From: Limnoperna fortunei
Taxonomy: Eukaryota; Mollusca; Bivalvia; Mytilida; Modiolidae
Direction of reading: 5' to 3'
Length of the DNA stretch: 64,000 bases
Assembly: GCA_944474755.1 (NCBI GenBank)
Contig: OX104114.1
Location: 49,154,147 to 49,218,146, forward strand
The position numbers and the translations under genes are program-made. The first letter of the stretch is position 1; each line of letters starts with the position of its first letter. Shown here one piece after another: positions 21,004 through 32,489 of this stretch. The notes below the pieces were generated by a model. The model was given only the letters and a program-made list of their open reading frames with translations. It did no database searches and was not told the origin of the DNA.

Positions 21004-21959
21004 TTGTGTTTAGTAGGTTTAGTCTTTTGACCACTTATGTTGGACATAGGGAACAAATAAGTACTGCAATCATATGTTGATGGGCACTGTAACATCTTAT
21101 CGATTCTAGAGTAGGTTCATACCAACAGCAGCCATCTTTTTATGACATATCGTATTTTTGAGTTGTATCTCTGTGTATGCAGGTAAAGAATATAAATGGA
21201 ATTTTATTCTAGGCAAAAAATAAAATGATAAAATACGATAACATAACACAATTCTAATAAATCATTGATTATTGTTCAATCAAAAATTTTTGATTACACA
21301 ATAGACATATTTCTGATTGGTGTCTTATTAAAAAACAAAACAGAAAAAAATAATTATGGTACATTTTTATTTTAAGCTATTTCATGAATTTATGTATATA
21401 AATCTACAACAGAAAGAACTGATCACTCCCAATTTTCAATTAAAAAAAAAAACCCATTTCGGTTTAACTTTTACATGTAACATTTGAGATCTTTAATCAT
21501 GCAAACATAACACCAAGTTGGCTACAAAGGGTAATGTCTTTGTACAAGTCTTTCTTCTATGGGAAGAAGACATGGTCTCCCCTAGTGTTTTACCTTACAT
21601 CAAACCACAAATAAGACACATAGCTACATTTTGGGAAAATTCAAGAAATGTCATTGGAGCAGGTTGGTTATTATTTGATGGAAGAAAGAGTCTGTAGTAC
21701 ATGTTATACTTCAAGATATAGCTGAAAAAATGCCGAAAGTGGCATTAAACATCATTCAAACAAACAAACAAACAAACAAATCAATTTGCAGAGTGCATGG
21801 CTTCAGTTAATATGACATTTGGAACTGGAAATTAAAGAACCACAAAAATTCTCACTGATTTTTTGTAAATGCCATCAATTCTTCAGGATAAACTTATAAA
21901 CCAAGTGTACAAGAAAATCTTGGTTATGAGATTGGGGTATGGGAGGTGGGCATCAAACA
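21004..21959 (+). other. GEF intron; SINE tail near 21712-21785
   Basis: AT-rich. 21712-21785 holds AGATATAGCTGAAAA...GTGGCATTAAA followed by (AAAC)n, the 3' tail of the mollusc-type SINE. Nothing else recognised. Confidence 0.5.
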
Positions 21960-22640
21960 AAAGGTTTCCGGTCAGTAACTTTAGTTTGGATAAACCAATT
22001 TCGCTGAAACTTTGGATATAGTTAGCTTGCATGAAGACCTAGCATGGGATTGGAGTTAGGGCCAGTCTGGTCACGGTAAATGTCACTTTTACTCAAAATA
22101 GAAAACAGTTTCTGTTCAATAACTTTAATTTGGATAAACCAATCTTGCTGAAACTTTGCATATAGCAAGCTTGCATGAAGACCAAGTTTGAGGTTGGATT
22201 TGGGGCCAATTGGGTAAAGGTCAAGGTCACTTAATAAAAATCAAAGAACAGTTTCGGGTCAATAACTTCAGTTCCGATAATCTCACTGAAACTTTGGATA
22301 TAGCAAGTTTGCAAGAAGACTTAGCCTAAGATTGGATTTGGAGCCAGTCGGATCAAGGTCAAAGTCACTGTTACTAAAATAGAAAAAGTTTCTGGCAAAT
22401 AACCTGTTAGGATAAACCAATCTCACTGAAACTTTTGATAAAGCAAGCTTGCATAAAGACCTAGCTTGGATTTGATTTGGGTCAATCTAATCAATGTCAA
22501 GGTCACTGTTACTAAAAATAAAAAAACAGTTTCTGGTCAATAATTTCAGTGCAGTTAAATAAATCTTCTTGAAACTTAGGATATAGCAAGCTTGCATGGA
22601 GATAAAAGATTGAAGACTCATAATTGAAAAACAGTTTCCA
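21960..22640 (+). repeat. Array of ~140-bp monomers
   Basis: The motif GAAACTTTGGATATAGCAAG and variants recurs near 22010, 22150, 22290, 22427 and 22571, with GGTCAAGGTCACT between. No ends are recognised. It is similar in style to the other Helitron-like arrays. Confidence 0.65.
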
Positions 22641-22652
22641 CTTAGTTTAATT

Positions 22653-23100
22653 CAGTGGATTCCACTAAATTGCATACCTGTAAATTGCATATTTCTCTTA
22701 ATTGCATAATACATTAAAACACAGTACCATTTCCTATACTCTTCATGTTGGAAATATCTGTTAATTGCACCAAAAATATTAAGAAATTCAAAAATTCCTG
22801 TTTATTGAATAGAATTATGCAGAAATGGACTTGCTACTTGTCAAAAACTGACATTTTCCTTAAAGTGTCTTGCACTAGAATAAACAAAGCATGTTTTGAC
22901 CTTTTTTTATATTGTAATTGTTTTTACTAGAATTAAAGCAGTCACATGAATTGTTTTATGGATAAACACAGCTTTTAATTGTACAATTAAAAGTGGAAAC
23001 ATTATATTTTCTGTTAAAAAACTGTCTTTGCATATTCCTGTTAATTGCATATTTTTCTCTGACAAATGTTATTCAATTAAGAAGAATGCAGAATCCACTG
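22653..23100. mobile_element. Possible pogo/Tigger-type MITE
   Basis: CAGTGGATTC at the left and GAATCCACTG at the right form a 10-bp inverted repeat. The interior has repeated TTAATTGCAT on one strand near both ends. 448 bp, no transposase. The CAGTGG ends recall pogo/Tigger-like families; no clean TA duplication is visible. Confidence 0.45.
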
Positions 23101-23777
23101 TACTTAATTGTTAAATTCATTGAAATCTTGGTTCATCGCATGGCCTCATTTCTTGTTTTAAACTATGATTATAGATAACTATTCCCAATTTTTGAATTCA
23201 GTACACATTGCTTGTGCTGCTGATTATTGGATGCACCTATTATTGACTAGAGGTATATGATACCCATCCACTATCATTAACATACCAACTCACATACTAC
23301 AGTAATGGAAGTGGGAGGTCTGGCATGTCATAAAACAAGGTTTTACCCACCATTTCTTTTTAAATGCCTGTACCATGTGAGGACCATAACTGTAGTTGAT
23401 ACATTTTTGGTTGTTGTTTCTAAAGTTTTCCAGTTTCTTTGGTGTTCAGTATATTGTTATTACATTTAATAATCAACATATAAAATGTATATAGTTTTTC
23501 TTTAACATAGAAACTTATGGAAAAATGTCTAAAATGGCTTCTATCTGAAACTTTGAAACAGTTTAAACCAAACAGAGCTCATTGAATTCATAAGATCTCA
23601 ACTAAAAATATTGTTCATGCAGTAGAAAATTGAGATTACAGGACAAAGTTTAACATTTGGGAAATCTTTGTTCCAGCCTATGTACAAACTCGCCAGTTCT
23701 AATAGTGACAATACATCCAACCAAGCTCTAACAGTGTACAAAGGAAAACAGCTTCTTTGTAAAACTTTGATGTAATG
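23101..23777 (+). other. GEF intron with a decayed AACATAGG-type unit
   Basis: 23500-23770 resembles the array family (AACATAGAAACTTATGG, GCTTCTATCTGAAACT). No gene. Confidence 0.45.
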
Positions 23778-24003
23778 GAACCATCTTTCACCAAATTTAC
23801 TTGAGAAAGAGGACTATGAGGCATTTAAGACCAGTCTCATAGCCTTTTACCTTGATCTGTAAAAACACAGTCACGCCTTTATTCTCAGTTTTCTTACTGT
23901 ACAGGAAAACACTTTTTAGATGTCAGACTGGCTGTTTATGAAATATTATCAATATGAACATAGATGTTGATATGGAAATGTCATCTTTATTTTTGGTAAA
24001 ATT
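23778..24003 (+). repeat. Second copy of the 224-bp segment
   Basis: Matches 19445-19668 with one or two differences (CACCAAATTT versus CACCAGATTT). It is embedded here in a different repeat context, so it was copied independently of the 940-bp-offset duplication. Confidence 0.8.
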
Positions 24004-24225
24004 CTGATTTTTCATTATAGAGTTATGAAACTTTGTTCTTGAAAAAACTGAGATTTTTAGTTATCAAACTCAAACACTCAAACTCCAGAAAGCTGTCATC
24101 AATTTTCTTGAAATTTTTTGGGGGGGGATATAGATGTTGATAGATGTGATTATATCTCATAAATGCAGATAGAATTATGCATCCATTAAGTGTATATCAC
24201 TTGTCCTTATCTTCAGATGTTTATA

Positions 24226-24545
24226 GGGGCCTCAGTAGCCGAGTTGCTAAGGTATAATAAGTTTGTCTACTACTTATCACATGTCTGGCCTGTCAGCACT
24301 GAGATGGCGGGTTTGAGTCTCGCTGCTGGCAAGATGCATTCAACTCTCAATTGACAAGAACTGCCAGTTTTCCTACCAAAGATCTAGGTTTTTTGCTGGC
24401 AAGATGCATTCAACTCTCAATTGACAACAACTGCCAGTTTTCCTTACAAAGATCTAGGTTTTTTCCTGTACTGTGGCTTTCTCCAACAAGTAAAACTGGA
24501 TTCCATGATATAGCTGAAAATGGGGTTAAACATTATTAAAACAGA
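24226..24545 (+). mobile_element. tRNA-derived SINE with internal duplication
   Basis: Head GGGGCCTCAGTAGCCGAG carries an A-box-like TAGCCGAGTTGCTAAGG and a B-box-like GGGTTTGAGTCTC. A body with TTGACAA..CTGCCAGTTTTCC and the mollusc tail (TGATATAGCTGAAA) follow. A ~72-bp body segment beginning TGCTGGCAAGATGCATTC is tandemly doubled (24324-24395, 24396-24465). No protein. Confidence 0.8.
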
Positions 24546-24804
24546 TTGACTTGGAATTTGGAAACCCCTTGTGTCCTCAAGAATATGCTGTGCATTAATT
24601 ATAACTATTTTCAAATCTTAATGTTGTATTTTTGACAGAATGTGTTAAAATTGTTGATGCAAAGACTAAACATTTTCAATCATTATTTGAATGGTTATTA
24701 TTTACCACAGAATTCACACAAAATCAAGCATAATATTCCTATTTGCACTATATATTTTACCTTTTGATAGGAATTTGGCAGTTTTCTCATGGCAAAAATT
24801 ATGA

Positions 24805-25640
24805 CTTGGGGTAATAGAGTGATGGAGGTGTCTGTCCTTTGTCTGTCCATCCATTACAAATGGGGGTATCCATCTTATAGCCACAATTACATATCACTGA
24901 ATAAGCTGGATGAAACATTCACAGAATCATTGTAACATAGTAGGTATGTACTATATACTATTTCCTGATGAGCTGATATGCATCAAGATTCTTGCCCAAT
25001 GATGAGATGTATCTGCATATTCATTGGTTATTGTTATTATGAAAAGAATCAACAAAGATAATTCTTTGTTGATAGTATCATCATTTCTTAAAACAAACCT
25101 AACCTAATCCCTTTCAATTTCTTGAGTGAAAATGCTTCCACATTGCAGACTTAAAATCTGGCGTTGAAAAAATTGTTGTAGTCACTCTTTTTTTTCATCC
25201 ACTTGCGTTTATTGGTAGAGATGTGTAAAGAATCATATTGGAATCGCCTGATCAGTTCCGTTATCAATTTCTGGATCGTAAATGAAAAATATGTGATGCA
25301 TGGATGTACCATTGGATCGTTACACTCCCTATCACATAGGTGTGATTGTTCACCAAATATTTAATATTTTGATTGCAATTATATTTGGGGTTTCCCATAG
25401 CAAGACATGGAATTTGCCTTTCTTTGATTCTTTAACATGGGAAAGGGAGGGCTTTCCCATCTTTTATCTTCGACTTCACCTGTACCACTGAAAGAAATTT
25501 TCTGAAACACCTACAGAATCTCCTTACATAGTGCTATTGTGCATCATATATGCAACATTGCAAGGCATTAATAATATTTGAGGTGGGAAGTGAGTGGTAT
25601 CTATTAGTGAGCATTGCTCAGGTCTTCCAGTTAAAGAATT
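24805..25640 (+). repeat. Decayed copy of the GGGGTTTCCCATAG array family
   Basis: Shares GGGGTATCCATC, CTGTCCATCCATTAC, ATATTTGGGGTTTCCCATAG, AGTGCTATTGTGCA and GTGAGCATTGCTCA with the clear copy at 33466-34916. 24940-25290 inside it is unrelated AT-rich sequence. Confidence 0.55.
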
Positions 25641-26949
25641 ACAAAAGATGTGGTTTAGAATTAATTATTTTAATTCTTGTTTTTTTTTTAATGTTTTTTT
25701 AATTACAGGCCTCGTTATATATCATTCTTGGGTCTATACAGGTAGTTTTCTAACTTTATACATCTTTTCTTCATTTCAGTTGTACATGTTCATTCATATT
25801 CATTTATGCAAATTAAAGAAAAAATGTGAGTGTAGTTAAAGTCAAATTACTGCAGATTATTATTATACCAACTCATCTTGTATATTAACTGAAAGAAACT
25901 TTATTTTGCTGATATTGAATACTGAACATAATTAGAAGTGAGCAAATATTTACAACAAAGGATGAGATACGATAAGACGCGATTTCGGCCCCAACATTAC
26001 TCGATATTAAACTGAGCAGAACATTTAAATATTTTATAGATTTAAAACCATATTATTTCAAACTTAGGAAATATATAACTAAATTATCAACATGTATACA
26101 TATTTTTTTATTTTTTATAGTTCAAAGTTGGTGTTACTTGCGTAATTGCGGTAAAATAGCTATTTTTTCACGTTTCAAACTTAAAGTTAAATGCCAGCGC
26201 GTTCGAGTTCAACTTTCATTTTCACACCACGGATAGATTTTGTAAACACAATTCTTCTATTAAAAAATTTAGACTGAACACGAATGCGCTCATATTCAAA
26301 TATTGAAATGTCGTCGTTGTTTTGCTCCAAAAGGGAGACAACTCCATGACTACTTCGTGTTTACATCAGTAACTGAGGCATCCGGGGGAAAACGTCTGCA
26401 GCGCGCATTTCACCAGAATGCTAATATAAGCTTTGGAAAAAATATGTTCCAGCTGTTTTTAATCATGTGGTAAGTAGTTCTTTATAACTGACGATTGTTT
26501 TTGCGTTTCCATCAATTAAAAATATAAAGGAAGGAAGAAGAAAAACATGCTGCTTTAAAAACAGGGTGGGGTATATCGTCTGCACTCCGGAGACTGATAC
26601 TATCTACATAATACATGGCAACAAAAGAATGAAGGTTTATCATTGAATACATATATGATTTTTGCGTAATAAACAATTAATTTATACGGATTCATAGTTT
26701 ATTTCTTTCCTTAAATATGACAATGTTGACGTGAAAATCGTAATGTTATTGATATCTGAATTGCATAATCATGCCCATATAAAAATTTTGTTGATCAATG
26801 TGTATCCGTACATGAAATACAAAAGAAAATAATATAAATATAGTTATTTGAGCTTGGATAAAAATATAAATGTTATATTTAGATCAACACCACCAGACGA
26901 CAATTTGTAAACAATTTAAATACAACATTTAACAACTAATAATTACAAC

Positions 26950-27012
26950 GTATACGTGGTTCATTGGTTAGCGTGTTTGCGTTCCACCTCAACAATCCGA
27001 GTTCGAATCTCA
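26950..27012 (+). repeat. tRNA-like segment (SINE head or tRNA pseudogene)
   Basis: GTGGTTCATTGGTTAGCG resembles an A box and GAGTTCGAATCTC is a good B box about 35 bp later, followed by a T-rich tract. The arms do not close into a full cloverleaf, so this is not called a functional tRNA. Confidence 0.5.
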
Positions 27013-27099
27013 CTAATTTAGTGGAATGTTTTTTTTGTTTTTTTTTTAAATATAAATAAAAACACTTAGGTTTTAGTTGTTTTATAATTTTTTATTTAT

Positions 27100-27332
27100 A
27101 AAATTGAGCAAAATGCTTTGAACAAATATAAGAAAAATAGCCAAGAAAACCGACCGTACAACAAGAGCCAAAGGTCAAGGGACAGTTACAAAACCAGATA
27201 CAGACAAACATACATAACGCAACACAAAAACTAAAAAACACAAAAAAAGAGAGAAACCCGAACCCAATAAAACCATGGGTGCACTCAGGTGCTCCGGACG
27301 AGTAAGCAGTGCCTACCTTTAATTGGACACCC
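27100..27332 (-). repeat. Unassigned repeat-like stretch
   Basis: Purine-rich on the plus strand; contains GGTGCACTCAGGTGCTCC and GTAAGCAGTGCC. No continuous protein is recognised. Confidence 0.3.
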
Positions 27333-27345
27333 GTCGAGTTACTCA

Positions 27346-27610
27346 ATGTTTTTTTTGTTTGATGGTGTTTTAACGCCACTTTCAGCAATTTTTTAGCTAT
27401 ATCATGGCGTCCAGTTTTTATTCGGGGAGGAAGCCGGAGTACCCTGAGATAACCCCGACCTGCGGTAGGAAAACTGGCAATCCTTGTCAATTAAAATCGG
27501 AGTCGAGTACACCTTGCCTGCAGTGAGAATCGAACCTGCAATCTCAGTGTTGACAGACCACGTAATCAATAGTAGACGAACTACCTTAACCACTCGGCCA
27601 CCGAGGCCCC
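27346..27610 (-). mobile_element. Full-length tRNA-derived SINE
   Basis: On the minus strand: GGGGCCTCGGTGGCCGAG head with A box (GTGGCCGAGTGGTTAAGG) and B box (GGTTCGATTCTC). Body CTGCCAGTTTTCC-type and TACTCCGGCTTCC follow, then the tail ATGATATAGCTAAAA...GTGGCGTTAAAAC and a (CAAA)n end. Target duplication AGTTACTCA at 27337-27345 and 27611-27619. This is the best-preserved of at least five copies here. The shared tail resembles the conserved 3' domain of mollusc Nin-DC-type SINEs. Confidence 0.88.
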
Positions 27611-27619
27611 AGTTACTCA

Positions 27620-28040
27620 TTGTCTTGTCTAGGAAACAGTCAAATCCATGAAACGCTACTTATGACTCTGCGAAAATGTCTGATCGTATTTATATAACCA
27701 AAGAATAATGAAGAATCTTGTCTTAAGCTCAATGTCACTTGAGCACGGTTTCATATAGTGCAGGAGCCATAAAACCCGTCTGAATCAAATCTTCAAATGC
27801 CACGCTCTCATCAAAGTCTAAAAATAGCGTTGGACGGCAGTGGATTCTCGGACCAATAAAATACTTTATCACCTATCATTAGGATGAAGATCTAGAACTG
27901 GTAAACCCGTATTGAGGAAATATTGACGTCTAAGTATCGCCCAGAACTTCTTTCTTCTACGTTGTCTATTGATAACGTAACTTTTTAATTAGACGAAACG
28001 TGCGTCTGCCGTATTAAATTTTATAATTTTGGTATCTTTG
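27620..28040 (+). other. Region with AGACGAAACG hairpin motif
   Basis: Contains AGACGAAACGTGCGTCTG (27993-28010), nearly the hairpin found in the 510-bp satellite at 59.9-64 kb. The rest is unrecognised. Confidence 0.4.
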
Positions 28041-28189
28041 ATGAAATTTTATTTTTTACAATATTATTTGAAATAAACATCTGATTAGATGTTTCTTTTA
28101 TTTATTTATTACAGATAATAGATATTAGTTGCAGATTAAGAAGACGTGATATACAAACCAAAGATTGAAATTTCGGTATGTAGTTTTAT

Positions 28190-28235
28190 TGTTCAATCAA
28201 TCAATCCTGAATATAACTATATACTGATAGATGTT

Positions 28236-28286
<51 letters not shown>

Positions 28287-28500
28287 CAAACAAACAAACA
28301 AACAAACAAACAATCAATTGAATGCAGCTGAAATACGGCTAGATATCAATCACTCAGTCCTGAATATAGCTAAAATACTGATCAATCAATCAATCAATCA
28401 ATTTTGAATATAGCAAAAATGCTGATAGGTGTTAATCAATCAATCACCTTGATCAATGATCAATCAATCAATCAATTAATCTCGTATATATATCTAGAAG
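28190..28500 (+). repeat. (AATC)n / (AAAC)n simple repeats with SINE-tail scraps
   Basis: Long AATC runs at 28234-28282, then AAAC to about 28312; shorter AATC runs at 28381-28400 and 28434-28476. GAATATAGCTAAAAT scraps lie between them, suggesting they are expanded SINE tails. Confidence 0.85.
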
Positions 28501-28609
28501 GAATGAATATATTTTTATAATACGCACAATATCTTAAGAACATACACAACATATTTAGAAATGGGTTCAGGTCAACGGTCAACGTTTTGTCAATTGATAC
28601 ATGTATAAG

Positions 28610-28820
28610 TGGTGAAATTCGTTAGTCTGCTAATGATCACGTGCCTGTCAACACTGGGGTTGCGGGTTCACTATGTGCATGGTGTACTCGACTCTTACCT
28701 GACAATGTTTGCCAGTTTTCCAACTGAAGGTCGGGTTTTTTTCTCGGGGTACTCTGGCTTCTCCCCTCAATGAAAATTTGACGCCACGATATAACTGAAA
28801 AATTGATAATTTAATATTTA
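28610..28820 (+). mobile_element. 5'-truncated SINE
   Basis: B-box region (GGGTTGCGGGTTCACT), GTGTACTCGACTC, TTTGCCAGTTTTCC, TACTCTGGCTTCTCCCC and tail CGATATAACTGAAA match the minus-strand copy at 27346-27610. The A-box head is missing. Confidence 0.7.
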
Positions 28821-28837
28821 TTTTTAGTAAAGAAAAT

Positions 28838-30943
28838 ATGCCAAAAGAGATAGCATGTTGCCTTTGTCGAAAGAGATGTAAACCTGGTGCAAGGCGAAGT
28901 GTAATTCAGCCCGATTTGAAACGATATTTAAGAAAATGTATGAATCGAGATGTCCAACACAATGAAATTATCTGCAATAGATGCTATGCTGTTTTCCGAC
29001 GTTCTCCAGCTACAAACAAACACGTTTCAGAAAAACCAACAACTCCTAAACCATCCTTTAGAAGTCCAAAATCTATACCACTCCGAATTCCGTCAACTCC
29101 GAGAAGTCATAGGTATTGTATCGTTTGTCGAAAGGAAGGAACCACAAGAAACCGTCTGTCACTCATTACATCTGATGCTCAAACGCAAGCTTTTGTTGAA
29201 TGTGGAATTTTTATTGACTCTAAAAACAGATGCTGCCAACACCATTTAGACAAAACATTTTTCAAATCCGAAGCACTTACAATGATTTCGTCGACAAAAT
29301 ATTCCGATTTATTTTCCAGAACTGACATAGTTCAACTGTTAGAGAATCTTCGTAAAATGTTACAAAAGACCAAAAATTTGAATTTTGACATTCCATCATT
29401 AATGAGTGACGATGACTACTTCGCAATGACAGGGTTATTGAAAGAACAATTTGACAACATGGTAACTTACCTCAGCTCTCTTCGTTCTACAGTCAATAGA
29501 TCCATCAGAACATGCTTAGCAATTTTCCTGGTGAAAATGAGAACTGGCCTATCAAACCGTATTCTAGCAATTCTTTTTGGATTGAAACCTATTCACATAC
29601 AACGAGCTGTTCATGCCACAAGAATCTCCTTAATGTCCAACTTTGTGCCAAGTAACATTGGGTTTCAACACATTAGCCACGACGATTTCTGTAGCCAACA
29701 TACCACACCATTAGCAAGAAAACTGTTTACGTCATCAGAAAATCAGGCAGTTCTTGTACTTGATGGTACTTATATTTACATACAGAAAAGTGCTGATTAC
29801 TACTTTCAATGACGTTCGTTTTCCATGCACAAGTATAAACCCCTAGTTAAGCCAATGGTGATTGTTGGAACAGACGGCTATATTCTAAGCTTGTTGGGTC
29901 CTTATTACTCTGATGGAAAGAACAATGATGCAGCTATTACAAAACACTTGCTAGCACACAATTTAGAGGGAATAAATGGCTGGATGCAAGAAGAAGATGT
30001 CTGTATCGTTGACAGAGGTTTCAGGGATGCGGTTGTAACTCTCGAAGAGCTAGGTCTTCAGGTCAAGATGCCATCCTACTTAACAAAAGGGTTAAAGCAA
30101 CACAACACAGAAGATGCTAATACCACACGATTGATAACAAAAGTTCGTTGGATTGTTGAAAGTGTCAACGGAAGAATAAAACAGTTTAGAATATTTGACA
30201 AAGTCATTCCTAATACACTGGTTCGGTATATTGGAGACTTTCTTCAGATAGTTGGTGGGATGTGCAATAAGTACAGACAGCCATTAGCACAATGTGACAC
30301 ACAATCCGAATCTTTGGCGGCTCGTATGATTACAAGAGCACAAGCTGGAAATGAGCTTCAGCAGTACTTGACAGAAAATAATCTTTTGCGAAAAAGAACA
30401 ATTTTTAAACGCGTTGACGCAGCTGATGAACTTCTTGTTGATTTTCCAAGATTATCCATTGATCAACTGAGGGATATAACATTTGGAGTATATCAGCTGA
30501 AACAAGCACCATCGTACACGGCAGAACATCTCAGTGAAAACGGTGAATACGAAATTATGGTTTTCAGAGAAAATCCTGATATAATTAAAATACAAATGCA
30601 ATCACGACATACTAGTAATGTGCTACATAATCTTTGGATACAATATTCAGATGACCCCATAATGCCAATAACAGGATGGTACTGTACTTGTAAGGTTGGT
30701 GCTAGAGTTGTTGGGTGTTGTGCTCACATTGCAAGCGTTATATGGTTTTTAGGAATGTGGAGACATGAACACGAACACAAAAAAGTTAAGAACAGGAAAG
30801 ATTTACTGGATGCCAGTAATTTGCCACCATCTTCTGACGATGATGACGACGATGTTGATTATGATAACGAGAAAGATTATGACAATGACATTAATGATAA
30901 TGACGTTGATTGTGTAAATAGTGACAGTACTATTGAAGAGTGA
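28838..30943 (+). pseudogene. DDE_4/ISL2EU-like transposase with C-terminal SWIM zinc finger, one in-frame TGA
   Basis: A 702-codon frame broken only by TGA at codon 325 (29810-29812). N-terminal Cys pairs (CCLCRKRC, ICNRCYAVF, YCIVCRK, then RCCQHHL) suggest one or two zinc-binding DNA-recognition modules. Catalytic residues fit a DDE_Tnp_4 transposase: D309 in VLVLDGTYIYI, D392 in IVDRGFRD and E441 in VRWIVESVNGRIKQF. A second zinc motif at C616/C618...C628/H630 (WYCTC...CAH) is SWIM-like, followed by an acidic Asp/Asn tail. AATAAA lies 30 bp after the stop. It cuts and pastes DNA if functional, and the flanking inverted repeats are its likely substrate. The stop separates the first catalytic Asp from the other two, so without readthrough the product is inactive. 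Both halves show no other damage. Family placement is inference from motifs. Confidence 0.8.
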
Positions 30944-32303
30944 TGTCTGTTGTTTTATATTACAGTTATGAAATAAAATCGTGTGCATGTATAATTTTGG
31001 TCATAGTGAGGATGTGTGTCTTCTTTTTTTACAGTTTCTATGAAAACAAAATTGAGTGATAGAGGTGAACCTTTGTCATATAAATTCCAATATTTCCACT
31101 TTTTTATATAAATTATGTTTGAATTTTTTTGCTATAAAACATTTTGTTAAATGTTTGCTGAACTTAAAAATATTGTTTGCATTTTTTACACACGTCTCAA
31201 TGGTTTAATTTGAAAAACCTGAACTAATCATATAACTTTCACAGACTTATGGACTTTTAAGCTTCACAGTTTTTTATGCAACTTTAAAATCTAGTCTGAT
31301 AAACAAAATACTAGTATCCTTTTTAAATGTTCCATGAATGAACCATACTGAATAGTTTTTTCATATTACAGATATATTCTCTTAAAAACGGTTCTGATGT
31401 TCATGTGATCTTTTCAGTCGCCACATATTTTCTTTAAATTTTTTATTCAACATTTGAGATTCATGTACAAATGAGATGATTTGCTTTAATTTGAAAATGT
31501 TCTAATGTGTCATGGAAAATATATTAAGTGAACTTCTGATGGATTAAACATTCAAGAATGAAAACAGTGTTTTTATTCAACAATATCCCTGTTGGATCCA
31601 GCATACACAGTATGGAAGTAATACCATCATAATCAATTAATATTTTGTATATGGTCTTCGATACTCAACCATGTTCGCCATAGATAATTATATGTTTAAA
31701 ATGGTGTTTTACGCTCTTTCACAATTTTTTCAAAATATCATTGTGTCCAGTATATATTTAGGGAGGAAGCCTAAGTACCCGGTAAAACTGGTAGGAAAAA
31801 TGTCAATCCTTGTCAATGAGATTGGAGTCTAACACACCGTGCCGAAAGCGAGTTAACTGCAAGTATGACCATTGATATTTACACACAAAAATGAATAAAA
31901 GTACAAATAATAATTAAAAAACCGCTTTAAATAGATGAAATATTGCTCACTGGACCTTAAATGACAATAAATTATTTTAAAAATCCATATTGTCTTGATT
32001 TCTTACCTATTTTTACAATTTCTTGTGGCATATTTTGAGGATGCACAGACAAATGAGAGAAAACATATATAGGTAATTCAAAAGACAAATTTTTTGATAA
32101 ATAATAATAATAAAATAACAAAATCCAGCTGAAAATTGGTTATTTTGTTCATTTTTCTCATTTTTACACCCCCCTTTTTGGCCCTTATCTGAGCATGCGC
32201 GGATCACCGCAACAGATTGAAACTTGAATTTTTGTAAATAGTACAAATATATCTAAATAATATATTTATAGTGAAAGGTTATGAACTGGGGCCCAAAACA
32301 GCC
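30944..32303 (+). other. 3' part of the 6.4-kb transposon
   Basis: AATAAA at 30972-30977 is a probable polyadenylation signal. 31700-31870 carries a decayed minus-strand SINE (GAGGAAGCCTAAGTACCC, AATCCTTGTCAATGAGATTGG). The rest is AT-rich with no frame. Confidence 0.5.
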
Positions 32304-32385
32304 CTTATCGTATCTCATCCTTTGTGTATAAAAATGTTTGATTTGATTGATTATCATTTACAAAATGCATGTCTTTTTTTAACAG

Positions 32386-32489
32386 GAATTGAGAAATTTA
32401 AAGAATTTTTCGTCACTTAAAGCAATTATCTCGGGTCTGCAGGCTCATTCTGTTTATAGATTAAGAAGATGCTGGTCATCTTTACCAAA
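32386..32489 (+). CDS. RalGDS/RGL-like GEF, exon B
   Basis: Acceptor TTTTTAACAG and donor GTGAGT bound a 104-bp exon (34 codons plus 2 bases). It encodes [34 protein letters not shown]. The NFSSL.AI.S.LQ...(I/V).RL...W segment is one of the most conserved parts of the RasGEF catalytic domain in RalGDS relatives. It follows exon A in frame (...WIDIAQ/ELRN) and passes two bases of a Lys codon to exon C. The preceding intron is 16.6 kb and filled with mobile elements. Confidence 0.9.

Larger units (their letters stand above)
25955..28837 (+). other. 5' part of the 6.4-kb transposon
   Basis: 26160-26470 is less AT-rich (GCGCGTTCGAGTTC, AAAGGGAGACAACTCC) and ends TCATGTG/GTAAGTAG, a plausible untranslated first exon with splice donor near 26470. 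An acceptor-like TTTATTTTTAG lies about 12 bp before the ATG at 28838. The intron so defined carries the tRNA-like segment, SINEs and simple repeats listed separately. Confidence 0.4.
25955..32325 (+). mobile_element. 6.4-kb DNA transposon encoding a DDE transposase with SWIM finger
   Basis: Inverted ends: 22 identical bases at 25955-25976 and 32304-32325 (start ACAAAGGATGAGATAC), then partial identity including GGCCCC. TA dinucleotides lie one or two bases outside both ends; the exact target duplication is unclear. Inside are a CG-richer left region (26200-26480) that may hold promoter and first exon, a single long coding frame (28838-30943), and later SINE insertions. It sits in the GEF intron in the same orientation, its right end only 60 bp before the exon at 32386. 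Confidence 0.75.

Noticed and set aside
26950..27012. Functional tRNA gene
   Set aside because: A and B boxes are present but the acceptor and D arms do not close, and a T-rich SINE-like tail follows.
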